From: Maribacter aestuarii
GTDB lineage: Bacteria; Bacteroidota; Bacteroidia; Flavobacteriales; Flavobacteriaceae
DNA: 64,000 nt
Direction: 5' to 3'
NCBI RefSeq assembly: GCF_027474845.2
Contig: NZ_CP107031.2
Span: forward strand, 2,680,501 to 2,744,500
Numbering within the stretch: the first letter of the stretch is position 1; the number at the start of each line of letters is the position of its first letter. The position numbers and the translations under genes were made by a program. The notes beneath the pieces are model-generated. The model ran no database searches and was not told the origin of the DNA. It saw only the letters and a list, made by a program, of their open reading frames with translations. This document shows, in pieces, positions 63,162-64,000 of this stretch.

Positions 63162-64000
63162 ATGAAGAAAAAAGTTTTATTTTTTTAAAAGTTAGTTGCG
63201 CATTAATTTCTATAGTAGTTATAGTTATGGCAACAGCTTATATATGGCCAACGAATACATTACAACCACCAAAATCTTTCGAAGAAACTATCATTAAAAA
63301 TGTAAGTATTGTCGATGTTAAAACAGGTAAAATAGCTAAGCATCAGTTTGTTTTAATTGAGCACTCTCGTATTACAAAAATTGATAGTACAAATATCATA
63401 GTTTCCGATGATGCTTTAATAATCGATGGCACCGATAAATTCCTAATTCCAGGTTTATGGGATATGCATACCCATTCCGATCAACATTCAGAATGGTTGC
63501 ATCATCCACTGTACATCGCAAATGGCATTACTGGGGTAAGAGATATGTCTGGTCAATTGAATGAAAAGGATAGTTATTGGGTGGGTAGTAAGGAACGTTT
63601 GCAATGGAATAAAGATTTAGAACTTAACACCAGGGTTACACCTAGATACGTATTACAAAGCAGTTACCAAATGGATGGTGTAAAAGCCATTCCTGAAGAT
63701 GCACCAGACTTTTTTAAACTGCAAAATCCATCCCAAGTAGATTCATTGCTACAATTCTATAAAAATGAAAAGGTGGATTTTATTAAGGTGTACCAACAGC
63801 TACCAAAGGACACCTATAAAACATTAGCATTAAAAGCACCAGAATATGGGTTGCATCTAGCAGGTCATAAACCCATGTTTCTAAGTTTGGAAGATGCGGT
63901 TAACCTAGGACAAAGAAGTTTTGAACACGGACGAATATTCATGTACGAATGTTTCCCGGAAACGGATAGTTTAAAGCATTCAACGAATTGGAAAGCCTAT
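63162..64000 (+). CDS. Amidohydrolase-family protein, partial, frameshifted near the start
   Basis: Runs off the window. The frame from ATG 63227 is open to the last base and reads SFEETIIKNVSIVDVKTGK, then LIPGLWDMHTHSDQHSEW with the paired His metal ligands, then NGITGVRDM and LHLAGHKP, all typical of the amidohydrolase superfamily. A signal-anchor would be encoded from ATG 63162 (MKKKVLFF then KVSCALISIVVIVMATAY), but the seven-T run at 63180-63186 is one base short for the frames to join. Either the gene is mutated or the run is miscalled. Placed just after the DJ-1 gene, likely co-transcribed. Substrate unknown. Confidence 0.8.

Noticed and set aside
1..64000. CRISPR array
   Set aside because: No evenly spaced direct repeats and no cas genes were seen; the leader repeat at 40-41 kb has unequal spacing and lies within coding sequence.

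Overview
The window looks like chromosomal DNA of a marine-type flavobacterium (Bacteroidota, Flavobacteriaceae). The evidence is AT-rich DNA with weak Shine-Dalgarno sequences, an occasional TAnnTTTG promoter element, a tmRNA whose tag ends NNYALAA, SulP and CstB-like sulfur genes, gmd/fcl capsule genes, LytTR two-component pairs, an AraC/TolB/TPR regulator family, and an ABC-permease/M1-aminopeptidase fusion. No species call is possible from the sequence alone.

Layout. (1) 0-5 kb: SulP anion transporter and CstB-like persulfide dioxygenase/rhodanese, two tiny membrane proteins, and a DnaQ-exonuclease/GIY-YIG nuclease. (2) 5.9-25.2 kb: an exopolysaccharide/capsule locus of Wzx/Wzy type. It holds a WecA-like initiating transferase, GDP-L-fucose synthesis (gmd, fcl), flippase, EpsG-like polymerase, several glycosyltransferases including a double-GT fusion and a WecG-type enzyme, two ATP-grasp proteins, the Wzc-type co-polymerase/kinase, the Wza-type export lipoprotein on the opposite strand, and an MBOAT/SGNH O-acylation pair. 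The stretch 9.5-14.2 kb is visibly more AT-rich than gmd/fcl, as expected for exchangeable serotype genes. (3) 25.3-37 kb: hemerythrin protein, an RND efflux operon, ssrA (tmRNA) flanked by duplicated 3'-end fragments that look like integration scars, a saccharopine-dehydrogenase-like enzyme, a PHP phosphodiesterase and an outer-membrane phospholipase A with an in-frame stop. (4) 37-64 kb: an accessory region with two TolB/TPR/AraC regulators of opposite domain order, two LytS/LytTR systems, an ABC transporter with an M1 peptidase fusion, an ECF sigma factor with a membrane partner, and many hydrolases (beta-lactamase family, CocE, alpha/beta hydrolase, DJ-1/PfpI, amidohydrolase).

The most novel-looking structure is at 40.0-41.9 kb. 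A 43-59 bp leader encoding MKSKIHEYLLKLNN occurs three times, each time just before a different ORF, together with two mutually paralogous 37- and 41-residue small proteins that I cannot assign to any family. A second theme is broken genes. Four reading frames are shifted at seven-base A/T runs (wza, a LytTR regulator, the DJ-1 gene C-terminus, the amidohydrolase N-terminus), and pldA carries a stop between signal peptide and barrel. The frameshifts may be real, phase-variable, or homopolymer errors in the sequence; raw reads would decide.
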